DNA of 64,000 nucleotides, from positions 124,001 to 188,000 of the forward strand of contig QWDQ01000030.1 in assembly GCA_003868215.1 (NCBI GenBank), read 5' to 3'. The translations under genes and the position numbers were made by a program. Source of the stretch: Pseudophaeomoniella oleicola. Its lineage: Eukaryota; Ascomycota; Eurotiomycetes; Phaeomoniellales; Phaeomoniellaceae. The notes beneath the pieces are model-generated. The model was given only the letters and a program-made list of their open reading frames with translations. It was not told the DNA's origin and made no database searches. Numbering within the stretch: position 1 is the stretch's first letter; each line of letters starts with the position of its first letter. This document shows positions 22,601 through 34,656 of this stretch, piece after piece.

Positions 22601-24302
22601 TAAGTAAACAGATAGACACGTCTTTTCTTTCTCTGTGTATCACTCGAAAAAGCAACATCTTGGTTGGCGGAAACCATCACACACTTCATCTTGCCGTTCC
22701 TTTGAATATATGGAGAACCCTTTCTCTCTCTCTGTCTATTCCACTGGCATGCAGCTCAGTATAAAAGTTTCATTGGACAAAACCTGTATAGAACTATAGG
22801 TAGTCGAAATCCAAAGACCTCCTTGATTTTTATCTCCTCTCCTCCCGTCTCTTCCTTCTTTTGTTCAAGATCTAAAATCCTAACTAAACAACAACAACAA
22901 CGTAATCTTAACCTTAAGAGGAGAAAGGGCCTTCCCCCGGCGTAAGTGGGGGTTATCAGGTAAAGATAGAAAGGTATAAAACAATGAATGACAAGACTTG
23001 GAAAATTGAAATGGGATCCTCTCGAAGAGGATAAGAAGAGATGGGAGTCTGGATTACAGGACGTCAAGCACGACCAATGCAGACCAAGAGCAGCTGCCTA
23101 CCACATCAGCGGCGGACCATCTGAGTCATAAGACTTTTCAGCGGGCAACTACATGGAACAAGAGGGGGGAAGAAAAGAAAAGAACATGTCGTTGATAACC
23201 TTGCTGACCGATGACGTGGTAGTGCTATCCTGCCAGCTGGTCCTGGGATACCACTTTACGTATGTACGAGAGTGACCGGAAACATCAACATCAACGATCC
23301 ATTGTTGTCGTACTCATTCTGTTTGGTAGCATCGCACGAACCGAATGACATCTCCGTTTTGGCGAGGATGATAACGACAGAACACATCGCGAGCTACATT
23401 GAGATCCTGCACACCAATTTGATGGTCTGCGATGCTTATCATCTGGCGCAGCACCTCGATGGCCATTGGTGACCATTGGGAGAGAGGAAAGAGGAAAGAA
23501 GGATCAATGAGCCAGTAGTGAGGGCGTATCGACTGCTGAGATGTATTGGTGAATGTAGAGGACAGCGTCTCGACCTGCCGGAGGTAATCGAACTAAGCAA
23601 ATTACACGGATCCGTGGGCAATGGAGAAGCCGAGGTAATCTCCCGCCAATCGACAGAGGAACCTGAAAACAAGCATCTGACCCTGACAGCATCACGTGGC
23701 TGTAAGGCATGCTTGATTGTCAATCCAGAACATCGATGTAGCCGGCGAGCGGTCGGCCTCTGTCCCTTGTTCTCCCTATCGCTAGCCTGTGTGACCTCCC
23801 ACAGGCAATCTGCTATTGGTTGTGGTATTACTTTCGGGAGAGGAGGTCCACAGCGATGCATTGTAGTCAAAGGTCGGGTGGGTAAAGAATCGTAGTGGTG
23901 CAATTGGTCTAGAGCTGCATATTGGATGCTATATTGGAGCGTGGTATGATTCGTGTTTCTGGGGAAGCGAGCCATAGGGCTGTGGAGTGTGCGCAGGATG
24001 CATGGCGAGATGGGGGAACACAGGAGCCCCTCGCCCCCATCAGGCAGCAGGATCCAAGGTTCGAGTGGATGTGCCTCTGTGCGCGCTGTTCAGGCAAGGT
24101 TCCTGTGGGGTTGATAGGCGGAAAGACAACGCAGAAGATCAGGAACGGGTAAATGGGCGGAGATGGGGACCGACTGTTTTGTGGAGTGATGGATACCGTA
24201 CCGAACCCTTCATCCTCACTGGAGCCTAGATGCTCTGTCCATTCCGCGTGGGGAAGACGACCACGTTATGGGGCCGACCTTGACAGCCGAAAAGTAAGAA
24301 GA

Positions 24303-24336
24303 TGTGTGTGTGTGTATGTGTATGCGCGTGTGTGTG
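24303..24336. repeat. TG-rich microsatellite
   Basis: An interrupted (TG)n run with TATG and GCGC interruptions. Confidence 0.85.
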
Positions 24337-26348
24337 GGGTGGAGGTTGAAAGCGTGAGAAAAGTGGTTGAAGGTCGACAGGATGTGGCCCAGTGGCTCGG
24401 TGGTAATAATTACTATGGTACAGCTCCCCCAGGCGACAAGTCTATTACCCACAGTGGCGACCAGTGGACAGAAGTCAAAAAACCGACAACGTGGGCACCA
24501 GGGGGTGGAGATTCGGACCCAAAGGACCGAGAACATCTGGATGCATCTACATCAGGTATGTATCCTCTGTCGAAGAACCATATGTACATAATAATTTAAC
24601 CATACAACGTCAACTAATCATGTGAAGACTTTGACTGTTGGAGATTGCGCCAGTGAGGAGGTCAACACAGGAACCAAGACTTTTGCTCTGTTAACGGCCT
24701 CCAGGTAATATAACCTATAATGTAGTATAGTCTCACAATATGTAGGAGATACACGGCAACAGATGACAAGTTCTTGACCTCTGGAAGAAGCTGGAGCCAT
24801 CTTTATGTTAATAGCATCTCTGCTATAGTATATAAAACATTAACTCCATGGAACTTGGGTAGTCTCACATATTGTCTCGTTACTTGTAACCCGTGCAACA
24901 CCTCTTTTTGACCTCGACATGGAGAGAGACACTCTCACCTACCTAGCTTGATTACAGCAACCCGGAGTCACCGAGACCGGGCGAAGACAAGAAGAGAAAG
25001 ACAGAAGATACCGGAAAGGTCGCAACCACTACCTGGGTTGAACTGACACGAATGAAGGTGCTCTGGGCTGGTCGTTGGTTGTCATTCTGATGGATGGCAT
25101 TCGGAATGATGCCGAAGCTGAGGTCGACCATCGCCGGACTTCTAGTACAATATTCATGGGCTGCTTGCCGGTTAGGGAAGCTCGATGCCTCCGGCCTCTC
25201 CCTTGGTCACGTTGTCTAGAGAGCGCATGCTTACAAGCTAGACACTGTTATATATTCAGACTTTGATCCTCAGATCCTGCAAGTGTCCATACCACCTACG
25301 CCATTCTTGACCGTCCCTTCATGAGTTGGCGTTCCTCCATGCTCACACAGTACATGATCTCGATGATACTCTTGGATGTGATACGCGCTGTTACGCGAGA
25401 AATGCCACACCCAGACGACAAGTGACCATCATCGTCGGGCATCACTAACTCGGCCGAAAAGCCGCACCTGCATACCTAGCGAGGCTGTTGCTATCGAGGA
25501 TCTCTGAAGAAACTTGGTACAGTAAAGTGCCTAACATTCGCTAGACTGGGATAAGGAGAACGACGGTCCGTTGACACTACTGTTACTGGATGGCTGCAGA
25601 GCATGACACGGCACATGCCCGCAGGACCTTGGAGGCGTGGTGGCGGGCGTCCGACAAGACTGCAAGTGAAACAGCCAGACATGGTCTGTTCTCTTGTTTG
25701 CCTATCCTAAGAGCCTCCCGGCAAATTCTCGACAGCCGTAGACGTTGGTACGAGCATGACCGGCACACCATCCGTCCAGACCCAACAGGTCGAGAATCTC
25801 TCGTTGATTTCTAGAGACAGTCCTTTGAACACCTCAGTCAATCTGCTTTTTCCACAGTAGCGTCTGTACATGGCGAAGATGACCAAGAACGCGAAAGGAA
25901 CGATTGTTCCTTAGGCCATCAACGCTCTACATAATAAGCGCCAACCCGCCTCATGTTTGCAAAGGTGTTCCCGGTGGAGGTTTTGGGGTACTTACGGCCA
26001 AGTACCGCCGTTCATACCGTAAGTTAGTATCCTCGAAAAGTGGGCAGAGGCGGCCGGCCGGGCGAGCAGGGTAAGGAATCGTTTTGGAACACCTCCCGCT
26101 GCAAGCTTGGTTACGAATGGATTCGGAGATGGCATCTGCACACGTCAGCCCCAATCTCGTTTGTGCCGTTCTAACTTAGCAGTGAAAGTCGGTCTGGGAA
26201 TGCGACGTTCGGAGTAAACCCATTTTCGGCTTCTCGGGGCATTCGTGACACTCCGTTGGTGGCCAATGGCCTCACTGAAGCGGTGAAAAGGATCTCGATG
26301 GGAAATGTTCCGGCGGACGAAAAAATCTAGGACCGCGTCACCTTTTCC

Positions 26349-26370
26349 TACTACGTAGTACTACGTAGTA
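26349..26370. repeat. Doubled palindrome TACTACGTAGTA / CTACGTAGTA
   Basis: Two self-complementary decamers CTACGTAGTA run head to tail and share flanking TA. Single copies recur in other spacers of the window (30622-30633, 50660-50671, near-match 50239-50250, core at 21346-21354). Confidence 0.85.
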
Positions 26371-28687
26371 TGCGAGCCACCAAGCGTAGCATGGAAATGA
26401 CAGTGAACGGCAACCATCCGCACAGAATTGCCAAAAACGGTTGTAAATGAAGGTCCGAGCTGCCATCTCTGAACAACTGCCAGAATGGGGTTACAATTTG
26501 CGGCACAGCAGGTCTGTACAGTAGCATTTACGGTAAGCTCTTGCTTAAAGCGTGCCACATCGGTAGATCGAGCATATTCATACGAGACAAGTGAGATTGA
26601 CCGAGTATGACAGTTGACCGCCTGCAATTATTACTGGTCTGTGTTTGCCGTCAAAGCGGTGAGATATTCTCCCGGATTACCTGGTGATTATCAGATTGGA
26701 CACACTATAATTTACTGTAAGGTAGTATGTTCCAAATACATGTCTACTACAACTGAATAGATCTACGAGTAAGTTCACTACGTACCTAGGTACATACTAT
26801 GTACTGTATAGTAGTCATACTTCGTGACATGCGTTAAGAAATTTAATCTTGTAGAATAATGCAGAGTTGTTCTATAGCCGGAGCTAGTACGATGGAATTG
26901 AAACCTATTAGCTCGGATCCTCTGGTTATTGGGATACTACGCGCCATTTTGTGCACAGTAGTGACCTTCCTGGCGAGCTGGTACACAAACTATCGCATCC
27001 TAGGTGTCTTGGAAATGAGCAAGTTACAGATGCTAACGGGATGAGTCCCTAAGTTGGAAAGGCACGTTTGAAGAACTCTTCTTTTCCTCCTTTGCAGCTC
27101 CCAGACAATATTTCTCGAAGCATCTAATATCAACGTTGTAAACCCATCGTGCCATAATCGTCCGTCATATGCACAATCGACATTCATAAACCAGTTGATG
27201 TGACGTTCGCTTATATAGTGGCATACGGTACCATAGTAGTAGACGCATCCACTCCAACGTTCGTCCCCCTGCCCTCATCTGCTGTTCCTCTTTTTGGCCC
27301 ACAAGAAGGAAAAGAGAACAGAATAGAGGTCCACATGCCACGAGGGAGCGCGGTTCTGCAAAGCATTTTGTCTTTTGTACTACCCAGCCGTAATCCCAAC
27401 TCCCTGCAAGCGTTGAACCTACCTCCTCTACACATTAGTAAGGTATCGACCTGAAGATACAAGTTGAATATGATCATTTGCGAGGGCTCGGTGAGCAGAC
27501 TCTTTCCTCCCAACTAGAATGAATGACCTCCATGGGAAGGCGAAGGTGTTACCGATGTGTGCATGACTCGTGCGCAGATGAATAATAATGTAAAGGAAAT
27601 GATCTGCCGCGCGTCGCGCAAAACAAGGAGTGAAATGTGGTTGAAATTACCTATCGACCCTACTGCATTCCAGTGGAGAGTGTATTGTTGTCGCAGAAAG
27701 AGAGTACCATCAGGTATGTATGCACTACATAGCATACTGTAGACAGCTAGAGGTGACCCTTGCGTTTCCCAAGAAATACATCTTTTAGAGAATCTTCACA
27801 GAGAATGCAGCGATCGACTTGTTCAGCGCAAGAGGTGCACCGATGCCAAAGTTTCTTCAGCAGCTCTCTTCTCTTGAGTTTGAGGAGGGACAGAGCAGCG
27901 TGACATGGTCACAGCTTTTCATATCGCGGTCGGCCGCCGGCAGCGAATGAGCTGCTATGTACATTGAGTATTCATATATCCGACATGACCAACAATGAAG
28001 ATCGTGTAACTCGTAAGGTGATCTTCTACCGCTTGCGGTATATCCGAATATCCGGCAGCGTCGCTCTCGAGACGAGTGCTAAGATGATAGTAGCGCTGCC
28101 ATCTTGGCGCTTGTCAGAAGCTATACGAAGTGGAAAGGACCGAGATAGGTATAGAGCAACACACATAAGAAGATTGACGGGCTGAAACTACCAGGTTTGC
28201 ACATTCTGAAAGGTTAGCCCAACTGCCGATTGAGGCATCCGATTCGTTCCTACTACGGTATGTAGCAGCTGATCAGCGAAGCGACAAGGCACGTAGCAGC
28301 TTTACGGTAATGGTACTTGAGGTGTGTACTGTACACCACCTTTGTACTATGTAGTGTTGGGAGATCCAAATATAAGCTTGGGGTGGTTGCAACAAAGCGC
28401 AACGGCAACGGGCAACGAGTAAGGCTGCCACCACGGTCGTTCAATGTACCTAGTAGAGAGCAGGTGTTGCCGCATCCAGCATATGGAGCCATTTGTAGTG
28501 GGTGATAGATAATCTGATCGAAGGGATCCGAGAAAAAGGGCCCTTTCGGCAAAGCCCTAAGAGGAGCCTGTGGACAGTTACTTGGGTCATCCACAAAGGC
28601 CGCTCGTGGGCTGTCATGGAGGGCGGAAGAGGCCCACCATGAAGGACCATAGCACTACCCTTACCTACCCTTAGGTACCTTAGGTAT

Positions 28688-28716
28688 GTACTGTAGTAGG
28701 TACTGCACTACAGTAC
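28688..28716. repeat. Short inverted repeat, 10-bp arms
   Basis: The arms GTACTGTAGT (28688-28697) and ACTACAGTAC (28707-28716) are perfect complements around a 9-base loop. TAGGTAC-type palindromes flank the structure. Confidence 0.8.
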
Positions 28717-29183
28717 CTAGGTAGGGAAAGTATCCCTGGCGCGACATGCCGGTAGCAACAGGCGGCATCCTGGCAGGAAACCCTCTTAAGCAGAGCACAA
28801 CGAACAGGGTGTATGGTCACCCGAAGTTTCCCAGCACAGTGGACGTGGGTGCGCCCCCATTTCCCTAGCCAAAACCCCCGCGTAAGCGCCCATGTACGAT
28901 TGATAGATGGAGTCCGACGCCACGATGAAGAGACGTCGATGCATTCTATCAATGACATGACCGTACTCCTCAACTACGATATACTACGCAGTACACACAG
29001 AGTCAATTGATAGATTTATATCAAGTGCATCAGCGGCTTTTGGGCCTGCAACCATGATCTGTCCGGATATACGTACATAAAACCTAGACACAGTGCTGTG
29101 CCTGACTCACATACAATACCTCAGGTATCCAGGTATTTTATGCATTAATCGCTCGAAGAGGCAAGAATTGCCGCCTACTACGA

Positions 29184-29204
29184 TAGGTAGGTAGGTAGGT
29201 AGGG
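29184..29204. repeat. TAGG tetramer run, about five units
   Basis: Tandem TAGG units, related in sequence to the TACCTAGGTA palindromes scattered in the spacers. Confidence 0.85.
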
Positions 29205-29851
29205 GGTTGTCCTGAGCCTATAGGACATGTACCGTACAGTAGCCTCCAATATTGGATATATCGACACCAACTAGCTACTTTGAGACTGTATACCTGTAGC
29301 TATCGATAAACCACCTGCGTCGCTGCATCTTCGAGACCTCCCTATATACTCGGTGTCAATCAATTGAACTGGTTGCAACCTGCAGTCATGTACGTACCTA
29401 CCTAGGTAAGTACAGTGAGATCAGATTACACGGTATTCGAAGATCCTGCTCATCCGTAACTTCCATTGACAAAGTCAAAATAGGTTGATGCAACCCATTT
29501 AACAATAAGCGTCACTCATTTTCCTCACGGCATCTTTCATCCCGCTTGGCAGTATTTCAGATCTTTCTGTATCGAGCTCTTTCTCTTTATTCATAGGGAA
29601 CCCATACTCAGTCATGACTGACTTGCCATGGCTCTGGCAGTCGGAACAGTCAGGATTGAATGCGTCCGCTTATCAAAATGCAACAGCGGTAACTGCATCA
29701 TGGACGATGACCATCCCTGTAAACTCAAAACCCAAAACGAATAAATCGCCGCAAATGTTCATTTGACCAATAAGAGATCTAAAGGCATCGGATTTATGTT
29801 GCTGTGACGCTTTTGCACACGGTGTCAGTACGCCTCATGATTAATTACCTA

Positions 29852-29886
29852 GGGATTAGAGATTAGGGATTAGGGATTAGGGATCG
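29852..29886. repeat. Telomere-like heptamer array GGGATTA, about five units
   Basis: Units GGGATTA, GAGATTA, GGGATTA, GGGATTA and GGGATCG run in tandem. They contain TTAGGG but with a 7-base period, unlike the usual fungal TTAGGG hexamer. Confidence 0.8.
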
Positions 29887-31777
29887 ATCGTTCAAGCATT
29901 ACTGACCTCTGAAGGATTGCCCATCTAGCGCTTTCGGCGTGTAGGTTATAACAAGAAAGAAAAATTACAGAGACGGGTAGAGTCTCTCATCGTTGCAACA
30001 GCTGTTCAGAGCCTTGTTGTTATTCTATCGTACTGTCCAATACTACCTCATGTTACATATCGGATACCTCCTGCCGATGACAGGTCAAGGTACTGTAACT
30101 TACTCCCATTCGATAATAAGGAGAACATCTCCCTGGTTGTGTCACTCCTTCTTGTCTTTAATGCAACCGCTTCACCAGCCAACCCCCCCTAAAACAACAA
30201 GCCCTTGCCTCGGATCATCCCAATGGTATTGGCTCGCTTCTGACCCCATCCCTGTTCTTCGAGGGTTCAATCAGAAAAGTCGGTATCCTTTTACTACTTA
30301 GTAGGCACCACAAGACGCTCTCCTTGACGGCTAGTCAGCCTCTGAAGATGAGCCGATCTCCTTTTCTCAACTCCCGTGCCCTCACATATCACATCTCTTG
30401 AGGTGTTAGGTAAACAGTCACCTCCTTGTACTGGGTACTGTAATCAGAATACCAAGGAGATGGGATAGCATCGAACACTAGTCTGTGATTCTAGCATTAG
30501 TCCGACCGCGTCTATCAAGGTTTTGACCAACATCATCAGTCTTTTCATTCCTCGCTTCGTTAATTTTTTCCCCTTTGTACGGAGTTTTCCCTTCGCAGTA
30601 ACAACGGCGTTTCTCTCTTTGTACTACGTAGTAGGAAGGAACATGTCGGTGATACCTAAGGCACAGTGGAAGGCTCATAATACTAATGCCTCACGGAGCA
30701 TACTGTACATGGCTGTAGACACCTTACCTGCCAATAAGTTTACCGTTTAAGCCGGCGCGGTATACCGAAACAGACACACAGACATCACGTTACCTGTCAA
30801 CTCTTTTTTTTAATCGCTTTCATCCATGATGATTGCTTGACTTCCCAGTAGTTTACTAGCCGGTCAGAGTTAATGGAACTCGCGCGATTCGCCTTGGCTC
30901 CCTCCAGAAGCACAGTATTTCGTCTTTCACCCAGCCTTTGTCTACCTAAGATACCTACCTATTACTAGGTACTGCACTTGCGTTCGCTCTGAGGGCAAAA
31001 TTCTATATGCATTCTGTCCCCAACTTGTGCGGTATTGGGTATTGAAATTTTCTCCCTCTCTTTCGCCGTGATCGGATAAGGTTCGGCGTTACTTCCGACG
31101 TGTCGTCAACAGAATTTCAAACAAGAATCGACTTGCCTCTCAGCAGATCTCGCAGGAGAATATTCCATCATCGTATCATCTCTTTCTCCCTCTTTCATCC
31201 CTTCTGCTCCTTGCAAGACCTTCCATCCAGCAGAGCATCTACCCGACGGTGAACACGACCACGTCGTCATTGTTGTTGACCCGCACGATCTGGTACTGTA
31301 GATAAGTTCCAGTCAAATCCAACCTGCCTGTCTTTCCGATTTGTCAAAACAAAAAAGAAAAAGGGCCGTCGATCCACCTAAGGGACATTTCTCATACCCT
31401 CCACATACCGTACCATACTCATACTGTATACATTGATCATCGCGCGTTCGGATATTCGCCTATCCCAACTTCTCATCCGAACACAAAAAAAAGAAGGAGA
31501 AAAAAGGAACCGGTCAAATTCCACCTCCCTAACCTAAGTATTGCCCACTTCGCAAAGTTTGACGATTCAGGTACCTCAGCTCAATCTAAAGGAACTGAAC
31601 GCGCCTTTCTTTGTTGTGTCCACCACCCTCCTTCCATCTGAGGTAGCCACGGGCTTTTGCCGGATCTACGGTGGTAGTGGGTCTCAAAGTGGTTGGCAAG
31701 TGGAGTTTCCATAAGAGCCTCGAGACCCTCCCTTCCCATCTGCCTCTGCCACATCGCAAAGCTTGTGCCCTCAGTCT

Positions 31778-32116
31778 ATGCTTCATTTGAAGTGCCTGAT
31801 CAAGTCTTGTGGTAGTGGGGGATCCCAACATCAGCTTCTTTTCTTACTTCTGTTGATCCTATCGCTCGTCTGTGGAGATTATCCTTCTTCCATCCACGTT
31901 CACGCTGCAAGTACAACTTCGTGCTCCTCCTGGTCAACCCAAAAACTTCTGTGGACCGCTGTCCCATATTTTCCCGCTTCAACCTTACAGCAACAAACTG
32001 TACCCTCTCTGCGGTACTGGATATCGTTCGTGTCCACCAGCAAGACAGCCTCGAACCGCGTCTTACTTGGCACTTCTCACCGTCGCAAGACAGTTGTCGT
32101 GAACGCATGCTGCTGA
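31778..32116 (+). other. Upstream open frame in the likely leader of the C2H2 factor
   Basis: An ATG-initiated frame of 112 codons plus stop ends 49 bases before the transcription factor start. It has a short hydrophobic run (LLFLLLLILSLV) but no recognised domain. It may be a regulatory upstream frame, may be removed by a leader intron (a CTGAG branch-like site and TCATTCAG lie at 32114-32127), or may be chance. Confidence 0.35.
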
Positions 32117-32165
32117 GCGTCATTCAGGTATCAAAGAGTTCGGAAATTGCTTGGAGGAAATCACC

Positions 32166-33701
32166 ATGGACCCTAACGTTAGACAACCGTTGTCGAGGAC
32201 GCCGTCAGCAGGCATGCCTCAAGGATCGCCTGCCTATCCAAATCTGAACCCGTACCCTATGTCGTACCAAACATCGCAGCCACAGTTGCCGCCAATCCAG
32301 GCCCATCAATCTCACCAGCCTGCTTACATGCCACAACAGTATCGTCCAGAACCGTCTCGTTATCCCTCATCCTCGGGCGCGCCGTATGGTGCTGATCGAT
32401 ATCCGTTGGCTCAACAGCATCCGCAAAGTGTGCCTGGCTCTTCGCTCCCTCCTCAACCCGGGCAGCAGTATGCCTCATCTCATCCGTACACGCCACCATC
32501 GAGCGTAGGTGGATCCTATCCTCAACGCATCGCACCTGCGCCACCACGTGATAGCAACCCTCCTGGTGCTCCAGGTTATGGCCACGCCGATCCCAGAGCT
32601 GGATGGCCTGGTAGTGATGGCATAGGCGCGCCTCCAGATACGTCAAAATATCAACCTACGCATGTGGTTGGATCCCAGGGTCGTAGAGGCATCCTCCCCA
32701 GTGCTCCTGGTCGACCAGGCGCCATCAACGGTGCGAACGGCACTGCCAAAAACGCGATCCCGCCAAAGGATGCTGATGGCAAATTTCCATGTCCTCATTG
32801 CAACAAGACGTATTTGCACGCTAAGCATTTGAAGCGTCACCTTCTCAGACGTACGTACATTGATTTAATGGAGGGATTTTTTAATTTTCTAACTTTTGTT
32901 TAGACACTGGTGATCGACCGTACATGTGTGTTTTGTGCAAGGATACGTTCTCAAGAAGTGACATCCTCAAGCGACACTTCCAGAAGTGCTCTGTCCGAAG
33001 GGGAAACCCAACCGGTGCCAGTCATCTGTCCAACCCGGCTGCACATGTGAAGAAACACGCAGCTGCTCAACAGAAAGCTGCCGCCGAAGCCGCCGCGGCT
33101 GCAGCTGCGGCAAACAACAGTGGAACAAACACCCCCAACAGCGGCGTCAACTCGAGTTACCCGAATCCAGCAACATCAGGTCCCAATGCCCCAGGCTATT
33201 CGGAGGGCCAGCCGATCCCCTACTCCATGGCAGGGTCGGCACCGGGCGACATCCATAGGCCAGGCTCGGCGGAGCAATTCCACCAAAGCAACACCAGCGC
33301 AGGCTGGAACCAGTTCTCGAACGCGAAACATAATCCAATGTTGTACCAGTCAACTGCATCACCCGATCACTTTGCAGTTAACGCGTCTCACGCCGATGAC
33401 AAACGCGCTGCCATGACTGCCCCAGGACATCATCCAGGGGAGGAATGGCATGCGATGTTCCCGTCGGGCGACAGCAACGGTTACATGAACACTATGTTCC
33501 CATCCTCCCTTGCACCGGGTTACGAACCAATGCACGCGCACTCAGACGTCAAGAAGGAATTCGATGCGCACGCTGCGCCTAACAACGCCTACTACATGCC
33601 CAGCAACATGGGTGCTGACGGTAAGACGCAACGCAACATCCTTGGGTTTGATCGCACCCATCGCTGATTCGGCGCATGTAGGTCAACCTCAAGCAAAATA
33701 A
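32166..33701 (+). CDS. C2H2 zinc-finger transcription factor
   Basis: Exons 32166-32850, 32904-33620 and 33682-33701 give 473 residues. The N-terminal 200 residues are Pro/Gln/Tyr/Ser-rich and disordered. Two adjacent fingers follow. Finger 1 is CPHC, twelve residues, then HLLRH, with the canonical linker HTGDRPY. Finger 2 is CVLC, twelve residues, then HFQKC, a C2HC variant. The finger 1 to linker junction is rebuilt across the first intron, which confirms its position. After the fingers come VRRGNPTGASHL, an Ala-rich helix (AAEAAAAAAAA) and a low-complexity tail. The last intron joins GADG to QPQAK before the stop. It is presumably a nuclear DNA-binding regulator. I do not recognise a named orthologue. 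The 9.6 kb spacer before it is unusual and would suit a developmentally regulated gene. Confidence 0.85.
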
Positions 33702-34656
33702 AAAGCGGTTGTTGTTGACTTGTGCATGGAAATCTGGAATGCCGTCGCCCCTGGCGCAGTTGCTACGCCGCCGCCAAATGAGGATGCTTGGAGGCCAGAT
33801 TTTGTCTTTTCTGACGAGCCATTGGGATCCCCTCCTTGTTACGTTTTGGTGGCAACCTGCGGTTCTTAATACATCTGGGTCATCTGCATGAAGCGCCGTC
33901 AGCGGTAGCTGCAATGGGAGTTTCACGCTAGACTTCCGAGATGAATGCGAAATTGTACGGCTGAGTTTACGGCTACTGGAGTGTTTCTTTTCTTTTTGCT
34001 GCATTTACTTGTCGGATGTCGGTCTACTGCCGCTTTATTCATGCATGAGGGCGTTCAGAGGGTGCTTCTGTTGACGCATGTCATATGCTCATCTGATCCA
34101 GGCGGTATGGCTTTCTGCCGGTGTTATCAAGAGTGTGCGGTCTCGTTGCTTTGACAAACGCTTCATGAACGCACACCCTCCTTTACTCGTCATGGCTCCT
34201 ATGGTGGGACAGGCGAAAGGGCAAAATGGTGATCTGGGATACATGAAAATTGGACTGTACTCACTGCGATTAGACAGAAGATGTTTTATGATAGACTGTA
34301 CAAGAGCATAATCGTGAATGCATTAGTAGTCCTTTGAATAAAGAGTTAAATATTCAAACGATATCGCATTACCATTGTAATTTGACAGTGATTTTGATAT
34401 ATGACATGACCGTTGAAGACCTCTAACCTCGAGTACAACAGGTCCTCTTCCTACCTGTGGCAGGATGTCAATGGGTGGAACATAATTGGCGGGTTGCCGA
34501 TTCACGGGTACACCACAAATAGACTAGCGTCGCCAAGCATTTTCTAGAGCTCATCGATGGTTGAACGCATTGGATCTGCTCGGAACAGGGTAGACCTTCG
34601 ACATAATTCGTCAACGTCCTTTCTTTTCTCTACTTGCGCATCTCGCAACGTTGAAG
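33702..34656. other. Spacer between the C2H2 factor and QCR10
   Basis: Contains the 3' flank of the factor and a QCR10 promoter. No gene, RNA or clear repeat was recognised. Confidence 0.45.

Larger units (their letters stand above)
22601..32165. other. 9.6 kb gene-free spacer upstream of the C2H2 factor
   Basis: I could not support any gene. Open frames are mostly 60-180 codons, occur on both strands over the same bases (for example 23439-23975 and 23476-23895), and lack recognisable domains. The stretch contains a TG-rich microsatellite (24303-24336), a doubled TACTACGTAGTA palindrome (26349-26370), TACCTAGGTA-type palindromes, a hairpin at 28688-28716, a TAGG tetramer run (29184-29204) and a telomere-like heptamer array (29852-29886). 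The composition is not strongly AT-rich, so it does not look like RIP-mutated transposon remains. The last 1 kb (about 31000-32165) is pyrimidine-rich and is probably promoter and long leader of the transcription factor gene. Confidence 0.55.

Noticed and set aside
23890-23960. tRNA A-box-like stretch (TGGTGCAATTGGTCTAGAGC)
   Set aside because: No matching B box (GGTTCGANNCC) at the right distance and no cloverleaf stems could be formed.
23439-23975. 178-codon minus-strand frame overlapping a 139-codon plus-strand frame
   Set aside because: Both strands are open over the same bases and neither product shows a motif or splice-supported extension.
22601-32165. Old transposon or viral remnant filling the large spacer
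   Set aside because: No terminal repeats, no reverse transcriptase, integrase or transposase motifs, and no strong AT skew of the kind left by RIP were seen.
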